A DNA stretch of 47,600 bases, taken from an uncultured Bacillota bacterium (lineage in GTDB: Bacteria; Bacillota_I; Bacilli_A; Izemoplasmatales; Hujiaoplasmataceae). A program made the position numbers and the translations under genes. The stretch lies in assembly GCA_937862575.1 (NCBI GenBank), contig CALMFM010000106.1, positions 1 through 47,600 of the forward strand, in the 5' to 3' direction. This document shows, piece after piece, positions 45,094 to 47,600 of this stretch; the first letter of the stretch is position 1, and every line of letters begins with the position of its first letter. The notes under the pieces were generated by a model that saw only the letters and a program-made list of their open reading frames with translations, ran no database searches and had not been told where the DNA came from.

Positions 45094-46764
45094 ATGCATA
45101 AAAAAGAAAGTCTATTCAAAAGGTTTTACGATCATATTCGTAACATCAAATTTGGGGCCGATGACTACGAGTATGCAATTATTTTCGGAATATTGAGTTC
45201 CTTTTTTGTATTTTTAAAGGAACTTTTAACTTATTTAGTAGCCGATTCTTCAGTCTTTGTTAATAGAGAAGACTATATTTGGTATGTAATTGCGTCTTTC
45301 TTAGTAATGATTATTATGTTATTCATTAATATTAAGATTATACCTCAAAAAAGCAAAACAGCATTGGCCTTCATTAAAGCATATCCTTATTTATTGGTAA
45401 CAATTTGCATTACATCGCTTCATGTGTTTTCTGCCTTTATTTTTCAAGCAGTATCCTTTATGGTTATCATGATGATTCTGTCATGGGTTAAGGTTTATAG
45501 TCGTTTAGAGAGATTTGTCATATTTATTTACTCTGCGATATTCTTTAATGTTTTGAGCGTATTATTATATGGAGTAGATAATATAAATTTCATAACACAT
45601 TTAGAAGTGTCGCTAATGGCTGTGGTTATCGGTTATATAACTTCGTGGATTCACCATGTAATATATGCAAGGCAAAAGAAAAGCATAGAAGAACTTGATG
45701 AAACGAACAAAGATATATCAACAGCAATAACCGCTTTAGAGAATACCAACAAAGCTTTAAAGCAAAGTCATTCAATTACAGCTGCTATGTTAAAACTTAC
45801 ACAGGAAGTGCTAAGAAACGAAGAACTAGGCGATGTTTTACAATTGGTATTAGACGAATCTTTAGAGTTGATTGCTCATGCACAAGCCGGAAGCATATTG
45901 ATTCTTCGAGAAAATGACAACATGGAATACATGGCCGCTAAAGGGTATCGCTTGGAGAACCTAAAGCGAGTCAACCTAAAGTACAAAGACCTTTTCCAAG
46001 CACATTTTGACGATCCATATGAACCTACAGTAATCAAAAACCTACAGGTGTTTGATGAAATTCATATCGGTGAAGCAAAGACCAATGAAATTTTCGTTGA
46101 AGCGGTAAATGTGGCTAAGTCATGTCTGACTTGTTCTTTTAAATTTGAAGATGGATTCTTTGGGTCAATCAATCTGGATAATTTTGATTCAGAAAATATT
46201 TTCACTGAGCAAGATAAATATCTAATTAAACAATTAGCCACTGAGCTAGAAATAATTATAACAATTCATCACCTTTATGAAGCGGCTTTAAGACCGACAA
46301 GATATGATGGACTAACACAAGCATTCACCCGAACTTATTGTATGAATCTTTTGAAAAATATGATTGAAGTGAATCACAAAAAATTTATTGGTATCGGAAC
46401 GATTGACATCAATCAATTGAAAGCCATCAATGACCAATTCGGCCATGATGTGGGAGATCAATATCTGGCATATTTTGCCGACTCAATTCGTAATGCTAAA
46501 ATTAAGAAGAATATATTCGGCCGTATAGGCGGAGATGAATTCTTGTTAGTTTTCTCTGACACTAATTACGATGAATGTTTGGATGAAGTTGAAACTATAC
46601 GCAAGTATCTTAAAGAAAACCCATTCAAAGCAGGTAGTTTTGAAGGAGAGATTACTTTCTCATGTGGCTTCGCGATGTATCCTTCAGACAACAAGAACAT
46701 AAGTGAATTGATTAAACTTTCAGACAGAAAGATGTACGAAGATAAAAGAAATCAAAACAAGTAA
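45094..46764 (+). CDS. Membrane GAF-GGDEF diguanylate cyclase
   Basis: 556 residues from ATG 45094; GTG 45064 is upstream of the likely transcription start. About five or six membrane segments (26-50, 62-82, 95-133, 139-160, 168-190) resemble a MASE-type sensor. A coiled coil (about 192-226) leads to a GAF domain (about 240-395) and a GGDEF domain (about 404-550) with RIGGDEF at 477-483 and a complete DIN..KAINDQFGHDVGD active-site region (438-455). The RxxD inhibitory site five residues before the motif is absent (IKKN there). It should make c-di-GMP from two GTP. Weak RBS. Unusual for a mollicute-like genome. Confidence 0.9.
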   Translation: MHKKESLFKRFYDHIRNIKFGADDYEYAIIFGILSSFFVFLKELLTYLVADSSVFVNREDYIWYVIASFLVMIIMLFINIKIIPQKSKTALAFIKAYPYLLVTICITSLHVFSAFIFQAVSFMVIMMILSWVKVYSRLERFVIFIYSAIFFNVLSVLLYGVDNINFITHLEVSLMAVVIGYITSWIHHVIYARQKKSIEELDETNKDISTAITALENTNKALKQSHSITAAMLKLTQEVLRNEELGDVLQLVLDESLELIAHAQAGSILILRENDNMEYMAAKGYRLENLKRVNLKYKDLFQAHFDDPYEPTVIKNLQVFDEIHIGEAKTNEIFVEAVNVAKSCLTCSFKFEDGFFGSINLDNFDSENIFTEQDKYLIKQLATELEIIITIHHLYEAALRPTRYDGLTQAFTRTYCMNLLKNMIEVNHKKFIGIGTIDINQLKAINDQFGHDVGDQYLAYFADSIRNAKIKKNIFGRIGGDEFLLVFSDTNYDECLDEVETIRKYLKENPFKAGSFEGEITFSCGFAMYPSDNKNISELIKLSDRKMYEDKRNQNK

Positions 46765-46780
46765 TTATTAAAATAAAAAC

Positions 46781-46806
46781 AGCCTTGAAAATCAAGGCTT
46801 TTTTTG
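46781..46806 (+). terminator. Terminator after the GGDEF gene
   Basis: AGCCTTGA (46781-46788) pairs with TCAAGGCT (46792-46799) around AAA, followed by a T run. It insulates the rRNA operon. Confidence 0.88.
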
Positions 46807-46888
46807 TGCAAAAAATCGCTAAAATTAGATAATTTTGTGATATTACCATATATATAGAAAAAAACTGCTGATTTACGAGAAAAAACAG

Positions 46889-46917
46889 TTGACATGCCTT
46901 TATGCATATGATAAAAT
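46889..46917 (+). promoter_or_regulatory. rRNA operon promoter
   Basis: Perfect TTGACA (46889-46894), 17-base spacer, TAAAAT (46912-46917). A run of As lies just before the -35 (GAGAAAAAACAG) and the 40 bases upstream are AT-rich, resembling an UP element. No second promoter was seen. Confidence 0.85.
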
Positions 46918-47054
46918 TATTAAGCGTGCGTAAGAAGCAGGCACAAAAATACGGTCTTTGAAAACTAAACATATGCAAATAACAACAACCAAAAAGAATA
47001 TTCCAAGAGAATAGAAAAAATAATATGAGTTAGAAAAATAATTTATATAGAGAT
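46918..47054 (+). promoter_or_regulatory. 16S rRNA leader with boxA-like antitermination element
   Basis: About 135 bases, A-rich. GGTCTTTGAAAACTAAAC at 46953-46970 matches the boxA-like element of Firmicute rRNA leaders. No tRNA gene or other feature in it. Confidence 0.75.

Positions 47055-47600
<546 letters not shown>

Noticed and set aside
46765-46888. tRNA or small RNA gene between the GGDEF gene and the rRNA promoter
   Set aside because: Only the terminator and AT-rich sequence were seen; no cloverleaf or TTCGAATC-type arm.

Overview
The window is a 47.6 kb stretch of housekeeping chromosome from a low-GC bacterium of the Firmicutes/Mollicutes side of the tree. Gene order follows Bacillus blocks closely. 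TGA is used as a stop (adk, rplO and rpoB all end in TGA), so the standard code applies and this is not a Mycoplasma/Spiroplasma-type genome. The partial 16S gene and the enlarged or rearranged proteins fit a standard-code mollicute relative such as the Acholeplasmatales/Izemoplasmatales. That placement is an inference; a 16S or RpoB tree would settle it. No tRNA gene, CRISPR array, insertion sequence, prophage or attachment site was seen.

Layout. (1) 1-7137: the end of the spc operon and the alpha operon (rplF-rplR-rpsE-rpmD-rplO-secY-adk-map-infA-rpmJ-rpsM-rpsK-rpoA-rplQ), closed by a strong terminator. (2) 7193-8665: a two-gene unit of an unknown membrane-anchored protein and a HEPN-like plus CBS protein. 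(3) 8713-12269: ecfA1-ecfA2-ecfT-truA. (4) 12304-13841, minus strand: a zinc/manganese-type ABC permease and ATPase with no binding protein. (5) 13953-20548: tmk-holB-ricT-trmN6-rsmI, then a DJ-1/PfpI gene and metG; this matches the Bacillus tmk-to-metS region in reduced form. (6) 20666-21505: rplM-rpsI. (7) 21556-25162: a glyoxalase-fold gene (minus), cardiolipin synthase, rmuC and a cold-shock gene. (8) 25291-29612: cysS-mrnC-rlmB-sigH-like-rpmG-secE-nusG. (9) 29723-34450: two fused MacB-type ABC transporter genes that interrupt the normal nusG-rplK junction. (10) 34588-44942: rplK-rplA-rplJ-rplL-methyltransferase-rpoB-rpoC. (11) 45094-46764: a membrane GAF-GGDEF protein. (12) 46889-47600: rRNA promoter, leader and the first ~545 bases of 16S rRNA.

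How it works together. Most genes make the transcription and translation machinery: about 17 ribosomal proteins, RNA polymerase alpha, beta and beta', NusG, IF-1, rRNA, two aminoacyl-tRNA synthetases and several RNA-modifying enzymes. SecY and SecE, both core translocon subunits, are here too. Control is visible as near-consensus sigma-A promoters with 17-base spacers, an L1-binding motif ahead of rplK, an L10 leader with an attenuator hairpin ahead of rplJ, and a terminator hairpin whose left arm sits at the predicted start point of the rpoB promoter.

Most of the window is ordinary. The parts worth a second look are the HEPN-CBS/membrane-protein pair, the ABC cassette inside the nusG-rplK junction, extra domains in TruA, EcfT, SecE and S5, natural substitutions in the rifampicin-binding region of RpoB, and the GGDEF protein beside the rRNA operon. 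I see no clear evidence of a wholly new multi-gene system. The HEPN-CBS pair is the best candidate.
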